In this document: positions 49,001 to 57,572 of the stretch, in pieces
Layout of the letters: every line of letters begins with the position of its first letter
How positions within the stretch are numbered: position 1 is the first letter of the stretch
Assembly (NCBI GenBank): GCA_947247005.1
Contig: OX365950.1
Location: 51,622,761 to 51,686,760, forward strand
Direction of reading: 5' to 3'
DNA: 64,000 nt
Source: Spisula solida
Taxonomy: Eukaryota; Mollusca; Bivalvia; Venerida; Mactridae
Made by a program: the position numbers and the translations under genes
Notes under the pieces: model-generated
What the model saw: only the letters and a program-made list of their open reading frames with translations
Told to the model about the DNA's origin: nothing
The model's database searches: none

Positions 49001-52000
49001 TTGTTTACAATATGCAATGTTACATCATGATCAGTGAATGTTGTGGTAAACCTGAGACCTTGGATAAAATATTAGTAAAAAAACCAACAGTCGAGGAGTT
49101 GTATAAGAGAATGTCGGGCAGAAATAGGCAAAAATGAATTCTCGTAAATATCTGTGAGACTTCTGGCGTAATGCTCTTCTATAACTAGACGCTGATTGTC
49201 TTTGTCTGTGTTGATAACATTTCTGATGCTGATATAATACTACTGTAAACTAATTTACTTTCGCGAATACTGACTTTCGCATTTTGCTGATCGTCGGCGA
49301 ATTCGCGACTACAAATTTTCGCGTGTTTCAGTTTCCCGCGATGTCCATATTAATGTTTTTAGCACTTTCGCAGCGAATTAATATCGCGAAATTCTTCCAC
49401 TCGCGAACTCTGTGAAATTAAATCGCGCGAAATAGTTTCATGGTTTACGGTAGTTCGCAATGTCTGCATGTTGCCTTGTAATGAATTGTACACATTTCTG
49501 GTTTGTTTGGCACCAGGTAAATAAAACGTTCAGGATGAAATCTTCCGACTGATAATTGCAAAGAACAATTTGATTGTTTCACAGTTCCTAAACTGATAAT
49601 AATGAGATGGTTGTCTGTTGCATGGAATGTGTGCTAATTGGGGTAGTCTGATGCTGTTTATAGATTTTGTCTTCTATGATTAAGGGGTAAAACTATGGCC
49701 TTACTTAAAACTACCTCTACCACCATAACCAATATCAATACTATCATCATAACCACAATCAACACCAATGTCATCATCATTATCATCATCATCGTCTTCA
49801 TCGTCGTCTCCACCACCAACATAATCATACTTATCATTATCACCATCATCATCGTCGTCATCATCGTCATCATCATTGCCATCGCCACTGACGCCGCCAT
49901 ATTTACTTACAAAAATACCATTGTCATCATTGTCTTCGTCATCGTCATCACTATTATCATAATCGTCATCACAGTCATTGTCATCATTGTCTTCGTCATC
50001 ACTATTATCATAATCGTCATCACAGTCATTGTTATCGTTGTCGTCGTTAGCAAAAATTAGAACTCTGGAACCATATACGTGTTATCCTACGGATGCCATG
50101 ATAAATGATTATATAGGATTCAATCTTTACATTGCATTTTCCCATCATTCCATTACAATGCATGTTTTATGTTACAGGTTTGGGGTGATGCAGCTTTACA
50201 GATCTTCTACAGTGTGGGAATGGCATGGGGTGGTATAATCACTATGGCTTCATACAATGATTTCAAACACAACGTCTACAGGTAGGCATCAAGAAACTCA
50301 CAAATTTCTATTCTCTTGTTTGTTACTGCTGTTGATAAGATACAGTCCAGGAAAATTGGTTGACTATAAGGCTGGTGTATTATAACAACTGCAAAATTAA
50401 CTGTATCTTCGTTTATCAAATAAATGAACAATCATAGTAAGTAGTGTTTAGTTCTAACAAGCTAAGCCCTATAGGGCCCCTTTGGCTCTCTTGTTATATT
50501 TTGTTGTCCTCCAGTAGGCCCACTGACTCTCTTGTTATATTTTGTCATCCCTCCAGTAGGCCCTTTGGGGCCCCTTTATTTCATTGCCCCAACAGTAGGC
50601 CCTTTGGGGCCCCTTTATTTCATTTCGCCTCTAGTAGGCCCTTTGGGGCCCCTTTATTTAATTGCCCCTCCATCGCCCTTAAATCCTGTTAACCTAAATA
50701 CTGAACAATCTGGCCTAAACACTCAAAATAACCTCATTCAAAATTCATACATCCTGCTCCGGATTAGTTTTGTAATTACTGTAAACCAATTTTCTTTCTC
50801 AAATACTAATATTCGCGTTTTGCTGATCGTCGGCATACTTGCGACTACAAATTTCATGTTTTAATTTTCCCACAAAGTCCATATAATTTTTTTTTCACTT
50901 CTGCGGCGACTTAATTTCGTGAAATTCTACCACTCCCGAGCTTCGCGTAATTAAATCCCGCGAAATAATTTCTTGGTTAACAGTACATAAATATGTCAAG
51001 ACCCCCTCACTAAGTTGCTTTGACGCGTATACATTTATATTTTTGTGACGTGTCCTTTAAAAATGAGCTATTCATGGCATATAGTATATATATAGTCTAT
51101 CAGTTGAATGAGCTCATTAGAACGGAAATGTGATAATTATGGACATTATATACTATATTTAGAATCAGGCAAAGCTGTACAATATTACCCTAGAAAAATA
51201 ATATGTTGTAATATAGTTGGTATTTATGGATCATATATATTTCTAATCTTATATGACCTTTGAAGAAATAATTTGTGTTAAAGCCACATTATCTCTACCA
51301 ACAATTTTTCCCGATCATCCAGTAAATAGACTAAAAATCAAGAATCAGTATGTTTTTCACAAACGACCAAAACATGGACTATAAAATGTTAGCTATACCT
51401 GTTGATATAGTAGGCCAAAAATCACATTAAATAAAATGTATGGATGACAAAATACTTATTTTGCAAGAGTTGTTCCCCTGAGACTATGAATAATGCATTT
51501 AAATTGTTTACATGACGTTGTCGTGATTTTGTTTACAAACCAACTGGAGGCTTTGTTTTGTTTTCTTCCATCTTTTGGTGTTTCCTCCTTTGGGACTCAA
51601 CTAAAGTGCTCAAAATGCATCATTCTGCAGATAGGTTGCCAAGTTATTGCTTTTTGAAAATAGCCGTTTAAGGCATAATGGGACTTTAATATTATAAGGT
51701 TTTATTGTAACAATATGAATGAGATCTGACAGAACACATGTGCTGTTGCTGTAACCATGTGTCTGTTAAAACATCTATAACTATTTTTGTACCAGCTTTA
51801 CACATGTGGCGTGATATTGATAATGCTCACCATGTAATTCACCCTGTCGGATATAATTCACCCCGTCAGTTATTATCATGCCATACCATGTCATAAATTA
51901 TATGAGTTTAGTATTAATTCATACATCATGGCGCTTGCATGTGTTGTTCTATCTACCGAGAACTCGAAAACATTACTGAATAATATCATCAATTTTTGCC

Positions 52001-52757
52001 GACGAGTATTTGATTTATTTGCATATTAATACATTGGTTGTATACTTTCAGGGATGCTATGCTGGTACCTTTCATCAACTGCGGTACTAGTATATTTGCT
52101 GGCTTTGTCATCTTCTCCATCCTTGGATTCATGGCTCATGAAACTGGCCAGTCTGTTGAAGATGTTGTCAAGCAAGGTAGGTACTTCCCTGTACATTACT
52201 GTATCTGTTGAATTGATAAACAATGAGAACAGTTCGACAACATCACGTGTCACTTTAGTAATTTTATATCATTACAGTTTTGGCTAATGCCTTCATAAGA
52301 ATATAATATACATGTAAATAACGAAATAACATAAATATGTTACAGTTAAATGTTACATATTCTAGATGTTTGGTATTCATTCTTGTTCACAAGGGCATTC
52401 TTGGCATCTCATCTCATACTTAGGGCACTGGATACATTGATGTATAAATTGGATCTTGACAAGTAGATATATAAAAATGGTACTTGACACATTGATATAC
52501 AAGAACGGTACTTTACACATTGATTTATGAGAAATTATAAATGGTACTTAACACATTGATATCATTATTTTATAAGAACGATCGTTTCAACTCGATTGAA
52601 ATGCGATTGTTTACTGTATATCAATTTTTCATTTTCTATTTTAGGTCCTGGACTTACATTTGTTGCATATCCTGAAGCTGTGTCTATGTTGCCAATCTCA
52701 CCCTTGTGGTCTGTGCTATTCTTCCTCATGTTATTTATCATCGGTCTGGATAGTCAG
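30251..52757 (+). CDS. SLC6-family Na+/Cl- coupled amino-acid transporter, 5' part (glycine/proline-transporter-like), multi-exon
   Basis: Plasma-membrane symporter that would move a small amino acid inward with Na+ and Cl-. Joined exons: 30251-30259 (tentative), 35327-35522, 36286-36417, 37295-37655, 46473-46605, 48110-48244, 50178-50281, 52052-52176, 52645-52757. They total 1308 nt, 436 residues with no stop, and every junction keeps frame. Diagnostic features: TM1 motif [14 protein letters not shown] (residues ~48-61), a two-cysteine EL2 loop (C153, C162), TM5 [17 protein letters not shown]6 [14 protein letters not shown]8 GLDSQ. Gly, not Asp, at the TM1 substrate position argues against monoamine transporters; AWGG in TM6 argues against GABA transporters. 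Known family members are ~600-700 residues with 12 helices, so TM9-12 are missing and should lie beyond the window. The substrate (glycine, proline or other) cannot be decided from the sequence. Confidence 0.93.
30438..30462. repeat. (TA)n microsatellite
   Basis: Run of about eleven TA dinucleotides in the tentative first intron. Confidence 0.85.
30463..32515. other. Tentative SLC6 intron 1, no exon seen
   Basis: AT-rich intronic sequence; minus-strand short frames lack motifs. Confidence 0.45.
32516..32788. mobile_element. Fold-back element, 273 bp, long inverted arms
   Basis: ACACTCAACCACTTTTCTAA and TTGGTCACTTTTCAAACCCA at the left are mirrored by TTGGGGTTTGAAAAGTGACC and AACTAGAAAAGTGGTTGAGT at the right. 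Weaker pairing continues inward (GATCATA, ATATTTTG). Confidence 0.7.
33439..33770. repeat. 28-bp minisatellite (CTAGTGTGTTACACCCGACC, CGCTCAGC)
   Basis: About 12 units, GC-rich against AT-rich surroundings; central units are partly deleted (CAGTCCGACCCGC). Confidence 0.92.
33771..35100. other. Tentative SLC6 intron 1, continued
   Basis: A near-duplicated phrase, GACTTTAAATAATG(G/A)GTTCGGA, occurs at ~34858 and ~34918. No exon recognised. Confidence 0.45.
35101..35235. mobile_element. MITE-like element, family E, copy 6, truncated
   Basis: CGCTGGCTTAGAATTAGAAG and the first ~130 bp match copies 2 and 5, up to CATGTTGACCAAATG. The right half is missing. It ends ~90 bp before SLC6 exon 2. Confidence 0.75.
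35327..35522 (+). CDS. SLC6 exon 2: cytoplasmic N-terminus and TM1
   Basis: Acceptor TTTCAG before 35327; donor GTAAAC after 35522; the exon ends in phase 1. It encodes a Ser-rich cytoplasmic tail (run of seven Ser, then Glu-Ser-Val-Ser), a charged segment [15 protein letters not shown], and TM1 with [15 protein letters not shown] followed by YKSGGG. In the family the unwound middle of TM1 contributes to the Na+ and substrate sites. The Gly in GYAVG sits where monoamine transporters carry Asp. An alternative start is the ATG at 35381. A truncated copy of a dispersed MITE ends about 90 bp upstream. Confidence 0.93.
35624..35745. repeat. Tandem duplication of ~70 bp in SLC6 intron 2
   Basis: TATGAGCATCTTGCAAGTAC followed by ATTTGTAT and CGAAACATCAACTTGTGT occurs twice, nearly identical. 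Confidence 0.8.
36286..36417 (+). CDS. SLC6 exon 3: TM2
   Basis: Acceptor TTTCAG, donor GTAAGA, phase 1 at both ends. The codon split with the preceding exon gives the third Gly of GGGAFFIPY, the conserved TM1-TM2 link. The exon encodes TM2 ([20 protein letters not shown]) and the conserved E-T-V-Y-G-Q-F that ends it, then intracellular loop residues ending PMFKG. Confidence 0.95.
36418..37294. other. SLC6 intron 3 with (TC)20 microsatellite
   Basis: A run of ~20 TC dinucleotides at 37001-37040; otherwise AT-rich. Confidence 0.8.
37295..37655 (+). CDS. SLC6 exon 4: TM3 and large glycosylated extracellular loop 2
   Basis: Acceptor TTTCAG, donor GTAAGT inside the GAG codon (phase 2 exit). An in-frame TAA directly follows if the donor is ignored, which helps place the splice. 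Encodes TM3 ([21 protein letters not shown]) and then EL2, with the family pair C153/C162 in W-S-T-C...W-N-T-D-N-C. The rest of the loop carries seven N-X-S/T sequons (N174, 180, 188, 195, 201, 211, 216 of the joined protein). Confidence 0.95.
37679..37850. mobile_element. MITE-like element, family B, copy 4, internally shortened
   Basis: AAGCCTATGTCCCACTGCGG to TGCTCAGTGGGACCTATGTT; lies in SLC6 intron 4, ~170 bp versus ~200 in other copies. Confidence 0.75.
37851..40513. other. SLC6 intron 4, no exon
   Basis: A ~75-bp duplicated phrase, CATAATGTCTGGTATCTCTA / CATTATGTCTGGTATCTCTT, at ~39298 and ~39362. Otherwise nothing supported. Confidence 0.5.
40514..41825. repeat. 527-bp tandem duplication with 41-bp AT-rich arrays
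   Basis: A ~215-bp unique block plus an array of 41-bp units (AGATATTTTAATACATAGTA, TATAAGAATTGTAATATAAG, T) occurs at 40514-41040 and again from 41041. The order of unit variants (ATACATAG, TTC-ACATAG, ATGCACAG twice, ATACATAG, ATGCATAG) is the same in both copies; the second array then runs on to ~14 units versus ~7.6. Confidence 0.93.
41826..42859. other. SLC6 intron 4, no exon
   Basis: Nothing supported. Confidence 0.45.
42860..43257. repeat. 44-bp minisatellite, ~9 units
   Basis: Units TATTGTTCACACAGTACCTC, TGTCTCTGCTTGGCATTATA, TCAG. All three forward frames stay open (157-172 codons) because the period is not a multiple of three; not coding. Confidence 0.92.
43258..44313. other. SLC6 intron 4, no exon
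   Basis: A 105-codon open frame at 43320-43637 has no recognisable motif or splice context. Confidence 0.4.
44314..44534. mobile_element. MITE-like element, family C, copy 4
   Basis: TACTGTAAAATCATTATTTT to ATATGTGACTTTACAGTA, the best-preserved copy. Confidence 0.8.
44951..45100 (-). mobile_element. LINE-type 3' tail on the minus strand
   Basis: (ACAAT)n of ten or more units at 44952-45004 next to ATGTTTATTTCGGCATT. Read on the minus strand this is AATGCCGAAATAAACAT followed by (ATTGT)n, the usual layout of a truncated non-LTR element end. No coding part remains. Confidence 0.45.
45331..45470 (+). mobile_element. tRNA-derived SINE, copy 1
   Basis: Head TAGCCTAGTGGTTGAGCG (A-box) and CGGGTTCGATCCCTGG (B-box), then CGTCATACCAAAGACGAAAA and a tail with CTCAGCATAAAAGG. 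The body matches 61226-61380. Confidence 0.65.
45930..46040. repeat. ~17-bp diverged minisatellite
   Basis: Units around TGCGCCGATCTCAGGTG and TTGGTCTCA. Confidence 0.6.
46283..46400 (+). mobile_element. Second tRNA-derived SINE-like sequence
   Basis: CGTGGCTCAATGGTTAGTGC and GGGTTCAAATACACGG resemble A- and B-boxes; body differs from the copy at 45331. It ends ~70 bp before SLC6 exon 5. Confidence 0.45.
46473..46605 (+). CDS. SLC6 exon 5: end of EL2 and TM4
   Basis: Acceptor TTTTTTTCAG, donor GTATGT, entry phase 2 and exit phase 0. It reads [19 protein letters not shown], the family's conserved end of EL2, then TM4 [19 protein letters not shown]. It lies 8.8 kb after the previous exon, across an intron rich in tandem repeats. 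Confidence 0.94.
46606..48109. other. SLC6 intron 5, with repeat copy 2 at 47235-47350
   Basis: AATCACTGTATCACTTAATG and ACTATACAATTCAACTTGTA match the dispersed repeat at 27832-27990. No exon recognised. Confidence 0.55.
48110..48244 (+). CDS. SLC6 exon 6: TM5 and EL3
   Basis: Acceptor TTTTTTCAG, donor GTGAGC, phase 0 at both ends (45 codons). Encodes [20 protein letters not shown] (TM5) and then [20 protein letters not shown], the highly conserved extracellular loop 3 of SLC6 proteins. Confidence 0.95.
48245..49240. other. SLC6 intron 6, first part
   Basis: Nothing supported. Confidence 0.5.
49241..49452. mobile_element. MITE-like element, family D, copy 2
   Basis: TACTGTAAACTAATTTACTT to TTTCATGGTTTACGGTA; GCTGATCGTCGGCGAATTCG in the interior. 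Confidence 0.75.
49696..50048. repeat. CAT/CGT-rich low-complexity tract
   Basis: Imperfect CATCATCGTCAT-type repeats over ~350 bp, ending ~130 bp before exon 7. Frames on both strands (Ile/Val/Thr-rich forward, Met-rich reverse) are artefacts. Confidence 0.9.
50178..50281 (+). CDS. SLC6 exon 7: TM6 with substrate-site motif
   Basis: Acceptor TTACAG, donor GTAGGC, entry phase 0 and exit phase 2. Encodes [19 protein letters not shown] and then [16 protein letters not shown], matching the unwound TM6 of amino-acid SLC6 transporters. AWGG is typical of the glycine/proline group; Met follows the Gly where vertebrate GlyT1 has Cys, which may bear on substrate selectivity. A CAT-rich tract lies ~130 bp upstream of the acceptor. 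Confidence 0.95.
50463..50672. repeat. 39-bp GC-rich repeat with GGGGCCCC
   Basis: Three units of GTAGGCCCTTTGGGGCCCCT, TTATTTCATT, plus two shorter units with CTCTCTTGTTATATTTTGT. Each contains the palindrome GGGGCCCC. Confidence 0.85.
50777..50985. mobile_element. MITE-like element, family D, copy 3
   Basis: TACTGTAAACCAATTTTCTT to TTTCTTGGTTAACAGTA; GCTGATCGTCGGCATACTTG in the interior. Confidence 0.75.
50986..52051. other. SLC6 intron 7, no exon
   Basis: A short duplicated phrase, TCACCCTGTCGGATATAATT / CACCCCGTCAG, lies at ~51840. Nothing else supported. Confidence 0.5.
52052..52176 (+). CDS. SLC6 exon 8: TM7
   Basis: Acceptor CTTTCAG, donor GTAGGT; the first base completes the Arg codon of NVYRDA. 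Encodes [20 protein letters not shown] (TM7) with the conserved Asn and Ser of the Na+/Cl- sites, then [18 protein letters not shown]. Exit phase 1. Confidence 0.95.
52177..52644. other. SLC6 intron 8 with small minisatellite
   Basis: 'GGTACTTGACACATTGATAT' phrase repeated about four times at ~52440-52560. Confidence 0.6.
52645..52757 (+). CDS. SLC6 exon 9: EL4 and TM8, last exon found
   Basis: Acceptor TTTTAG, donor GTAACA, entry phase 1 and exit phase 0. Encodes [20 protein letters not shown] (EL4 with the conserved [11 protein letters not shown]) and TM8 [21 protein letters not shown] in TM8 belongs to the conserved Na2-site region; GLDSQ is shared with proline- and GABA-type members, whereas vertebrate GlyT1 differs here. 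The expected next residues (F plus a TM8 tail and TM9) were not found downstream. Confidence 0.94.
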
Positions 52758-55700
52758 GTAACAATCCCTATACAATTCTCAACATTTTTACATCATATTA
52801 TCACCCATTAGTTGTTAACACAGTTGAGGGTATTCTGTTTTGGTTACCTCATTGAATGAAAATCTGTATGCATTCTGGGAATACTTTGGCAGTAATTATT
52901 TGGAACATCTTTTGACATTTATTGCTCTTGGAATATTCTGAAACAAATGTTGAAAGATGCATAACTATTTGATGTAAACATTGTTTTGTAACAGAAACGT
53001 TATTTGTGTCCATTGTATTTTATACCATAACCAAGGCAACTGTTTAGTTTAATATGGAGATTAAGCATTCTTGTCGATTGGACACCAATATGTTGTACTT
53101 AGAATATGTGGGAAAGGAGTATTTTAATACATTATGGAATAAAAATATTTCAATAAAATATGCATACATATTTTCATTGTATAATAACTTAATGTTATTT
53201 TCTGTAAAGAAAGTCCTTTTCAAATCATGCTTTATACTTATGTTTTTAATCTGTATTGTGTTTCATGAAGAAGGCAAGTTTTCCATTTATAAACCATGTG
53301 ACAAATATTGCAGTATGCTTTCAATTGTTTTCGAACCCCAAACATTAACAGGTATGCAGGCTCTCACAATGTGGTACAATTAAGCAGATACTTTACATAA
53401 TTTTCAGGTTATAACCTAGAAACCAGATTTTATAAAGTTTTTAAACATTTTTTATTAGTTCACTTTTTCTAATAATGTCTATTTAAATATTCAAGATATT
53501 TTATCAACTGTTTCAATGTACTTTGTTTTGTTGATTATTGCAATTCTTTGTTTAATATTACCTGAGAGTAAATATTTATTTTTTTATCAAATTACCAAGT
53601 TTTGTTATAAATAATTTGAAAAAAAATGGTCTGATTGTTTATGCCTTATATGGTAAAAGTAACAGTTTTAAACATTGTCTTTACTTTTGTTGACTTCCAT
53701 TATATTGTTACTATTTTTGTGCTGAAGTATTTTTTGAAAGAAAAGTGTATGGGAAACTTCCTTCGGAGAGTGCTGACTGTCTCTTGTGATACCTTACATC
53801 AATTAAATAAACTGATTACCAGTTTTAATGAATTCTAGTAATTAAATTTTACACATAGTACTAAGTCAATATAAATGAAAAAATCTATAACATAACTGAA
53901 ACTGACAAAAAAATAAAAAACAAGTACAGGACAGTTTTAAAAATTAATTAATTTATCTTTATATTACTAAAAAAATTTAATATTTTTTCATGGTTACCAT
54001 GACAACAAGAGGAAAGCATTCTGCATAATTTGTAGTGTTCTGGGTTTCAGGTGCCTAACACTTGGATTGTGCTGATAAATGTGTCACAGCTCCAAATTCT
54101 GTTCGAAAATAGTTTTTAGAAATTTCAAAAATTGATTTAAAAATGTTTTTTTAATTCAGAACTAATTTTTGTTTCAAACATTTTACATCTGAAAGTTTTG
54201 CCTGAGTGTTGTTTTTGATTGTTTGACCTAGGAAAGAATCTGATGATGTCCCATTTTCAGTTTTTAAATAAAAATCAATATTTTCGCATCTCAGTTTCGT
54301 GGAGTCTACTTTATTGTTTTGCATATTAAATCTAAAGATGAATAAATCTATTTATTTAACTAAATTAATGTATGGTTTAGTCTTACCAAAAAAGGAAGAT
54401 ATTAATTGTGATAGACACTCTGGCGCACATATGCTTGCTGTTTGTAACAAAGCATACTTCAACTTCAAACAATTAATGGTAAAAAAGTATTATCCTTAGT
54501 AATAATACTACTTTTATTTTCATTGGCATTACATAATGTGCTTGACTTACTTTGACTTTAAGTTGTCCAATTTTAAAGAGATCATTTAGATATTCTAATA
54601 GACGTACTACCTGTCTGTCTTCTACTCTCAATGGTTGCCTGAGCACTTGACATCTGAACAACACTATTGTATAGATTTTCCCCAAACATATATTTTATTA
54701 AATGTAAAACATTCTTTTTATTGAGTTTCATCTTTTTTCTTTCATCTTTTGGTGGTATAACACAGTGACACTCAGCAGCATACATCCAAGGTGTTCAATT
54801 GTATTGAAATCAATGTTTTGTTTGCAAAAAACTGTGTAACAGAAAAACAGTAAGCTTCTGGCCTTAGCACATGCCCTCCAAACTATGTTTTATGTAATTA
54901 TCAAATTGGCAGGCTATGTGCTTAGAGTGCATGTTGCTTGCTGTTATTCTGCCATAATCTGTTAACCCGAGATGTTCAATATATATGTCACGGACAACTG
55001 GTATGTGTTTCACATACCTATTGTTCTATACATGTATATATCTGCTCCAAGCAATGCCTTCTTCGTCAGTCTTTGTAGAGAAACAATGTGGGTCACATGA
55101 CTTTGTGTGACTCTTGCTGACAAGAAGGCATTGTTGACACTTTTTCAGGGTCCTCAACATTTCTTTCAGATTATTACTACTTGCCTTTTTCATGACACCC
55201 TTGTGTAGGAAACTTTCTCCCTCAGCTGTGTTGACTTCATTATAATAGAGATCATCTTTTCCTACCACATAATTTCAATTTCCTGTATATGATTATAACC
55301 ATCGATAGCGCGGTCTTCAAAGGTTTTTGGCTGCAATACCTAGTTAACAATACAATATTAGACTATTCTGTAGTTCTTTAGAGGTCTTTTTGTAAATTAG
55401 TAATCTGAATTCAACAGCCCGATAGCATTAATTCACAGTTTTATTAAACATTTCATATTTCTAAATTCTAATTTTGAACTGAAATTCCTTTACCAAGTTT
55501 TGCCGTAAACATTATCTATATTCTAGGTTTTGAAAATTTTGCTACTAATTATTATTATTTTACTCTTAAGTGCCAGTAGTAGTGTGTGGTACAGGTAAGA
55601 CTCATTTGTAATGGTTAGATTTGATTTGTCACTTCTCCAGAACAATATTCCTGCAAATATTTTGCTCCGTTTTTTAACCGAACTGTCTGAATCTTTTTTA

Positions 55701-56849
55701 CAAAACCTGCTATTGTGGTAAACATACTCCGATATAATGTCTACAGCTTGTTGTTATGACTAGAATAAAGTTCTTCGATCCGGTCCGAGCAAAGCCTACT
55801 GTCTCGCTGTCTGAAATTATTATACAAACTTTAATGGGGTGTTAAAATGATAAAGTTGACAATTATGAAAATGGGTACAACTAAAACATTTGCAGGAGTA
55901 TTATAAGGTCCACAGTACTTTTTAAATAAGGGTAATTTACAATGCAACAAAACCTTAGTAACCACGGAAATATCACTCAGGAGTGGCATGTTTAAAGTAA
56001 TTGGAATTGGGAAGCAGTAGATATTTAATTGACTGTTTAAATCATTTTGTACAATGCTATATTTCATCTCATCAACCACGGCTATCAGTTTTAGTGAAAC
56101 AGTAGGATGAAGTGTGCAAACATGAACATATTTGCTTTTCTTTTCATGGTTTCAAAGAATCAATAGCTGTTTAAAGGTATGCAATGTTTCAATATATGAA
56201 CTGCTCTGTTCATACTACTGGTAATCCTTAGAATGTAAAGAGCTAATTTTGTGCACAGAAATGCAAATACAATTAACTATATGATTCCTTCCCAATTTTT
56301 CATGCTTTTAATGACTTGCTTGTTGCTGGCTTGTCCACACACTGTAGGTACATAAAGCTTTACGGTGGTTGCCGACAGGGGCGTAGCCAGTGATACGGAC
56401 GTACGCATGTGATGTGCGTAAGATTAATTGGAAAAGTAAAAAATAAATATGGCAAAAATGGTATTAAAGTCCGTAATTTCCCCACTCATGAGAAGCCCCA
56501 ACCATAGCCACCAACTTCAAGGCTTGTGTCCGTAACATGAATTCAAGTCTGGCAACCCCCCTGGCTGGCTTGTTTGTACACACTTGGTACATAAGTTTAA
56601 GGAGAAAGACCTCACCTTCCTTTTGATAGCTTAAATTTAAGGAGGAAGACACTCTCGCCTTCCTTTCGAAGAGCTTCAATTTAAGGAGGAATACCTCACC
56701 TTCTTTTGAAAAGCTTCAATATTCAAGTTCCAGTAATAAATACTAGTTTTATGTTACCATGTTCTCCTATTGCATTTATTGCTGACTGAAGTGGCTAGAA
56801 ATAAGACTTGCACTGCTTGTTTCACTTTAGTTTAATTGCTCATATATAC
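52758..56849. other. Downstream SLC6 intron, no exon found
   Basis: No TM9 exon recognised. Minor ~50-bp triplicate at 56595-56720 (TTTAAGGAGGAAGACACTCT and relatives). The phrase CAGGGGCGTAGCCAG at ~56378 resembles ends of hAT-type elements; no partner seen. Confidence 0.5.
54473..55268 (-). other. Coding-like minus-strand patches, origin unknown
   Basis: One frame (55268-55026) is hydrophilic with a Cys pattern KKCQQCLL...KSCDPHCFS; another (54785-54582) reads CHCVIPPKDERKKMKLNKKN and ends RRQ before a GTAGTA donor-like site. Neither has a proven acceptor or a recognised family. They may be remnants of a nested gene or transposon, or chance. Confidence 0.2.
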
Positions 56850-57269
56850 AGTGTAGCAATACCACGTGACTTTTGGCTACAGTTACAAGAAGAAATTTGT
56901 AAACATTGGAAAATAAAATAGCCATAAGTATTTTATATCTTAATCGATTTCTATGAAATGTACGCCACGCTAAGGGGAAAACTATTTGCTTTCCATGAAA
57001 TATAAGATCTTTTTCAGCAGCTTTACCGATTTTTCCATTACCCTGTGAAACCTACCCGTTCCACGGTTTCACAGGGTAATGGACTAAACGGCAAATCCGC
57101 TGAAAAAGATTTTTTATTTCATGGAAAGCAAATAATGTTCTCCTTAGCGTGGCGTAGATTTCATAGAAATCGATGAAGAAATAAAATACTTATGGCTACA
57201 TTTGTGTTCCAATGTTTACAAATTTCTACTTGGAACTGTAGTTAAAAACCACGTGGTATTGCTACACTG
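56850..57269. mobile_element. 420-bp near-perfect palindrome (fold-back element)
   Basis: Left arm 56850-57052 begins CAGTGTAGCAATACCACGTG; right arm 57065-57269 ends CACGTGGTATTGCTACACTG; only a 12-nt loop separates them. Few mismatches along ~200 bp per arm. Flanks ATATA on both sides could be a target duplication or just AT-rich DNA. Confidence 0.9.
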
Positions 57270-57438
57270 ATATATGCAGTTAATCTTTCAAGTTTCCAGA
57301 CTATGGGCTGTTTCAAGCACATGCGCTCACAAAAGACCACTTACCACTTGTGTGATCAACTTTATTTGACTGTGCATTACTTTAAAAATGGAGAAATCAT
57401 TGCACTTGATCGGTCTGTGCAAAAGACGAAATACTTCC

Positions 57439-57572
57439 AAAGGGTAGTAACTCAATTAATAAGTTTAGATTTGTTGCACATTCAAAGGGAAGTAACTTGA
57501 TTAATAAGTTTAGATTTGTTGCACATTCAAAGGGAAGTAACTTGATTAATAAGTTAAGATTTGTTGCATTGT
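57439..57572. repeat. 45-bp tandem repeat, three units
   Basis: AAAGGGAAGTAACTTGATTA, ATAAGTTTAGATTTGTTGCA, CATTC; the first unit has small differences. Confidence 0.9.

Noticed and set aside
49658..50060. Ile/Val/Thr-rich and Met-rich frames on opposite strands
   Set aside because: CAT-type low-complexity DNA.
52026..52253. Minus-strand 75-codon frame
   Set aside because: Antisense shadow of SLC6 exon 8.
56464..56679. 71-codon minus-strand frame
   Set aside because: Covers a ~50-bp tandem triplicate and a possible transposon end; no domain.
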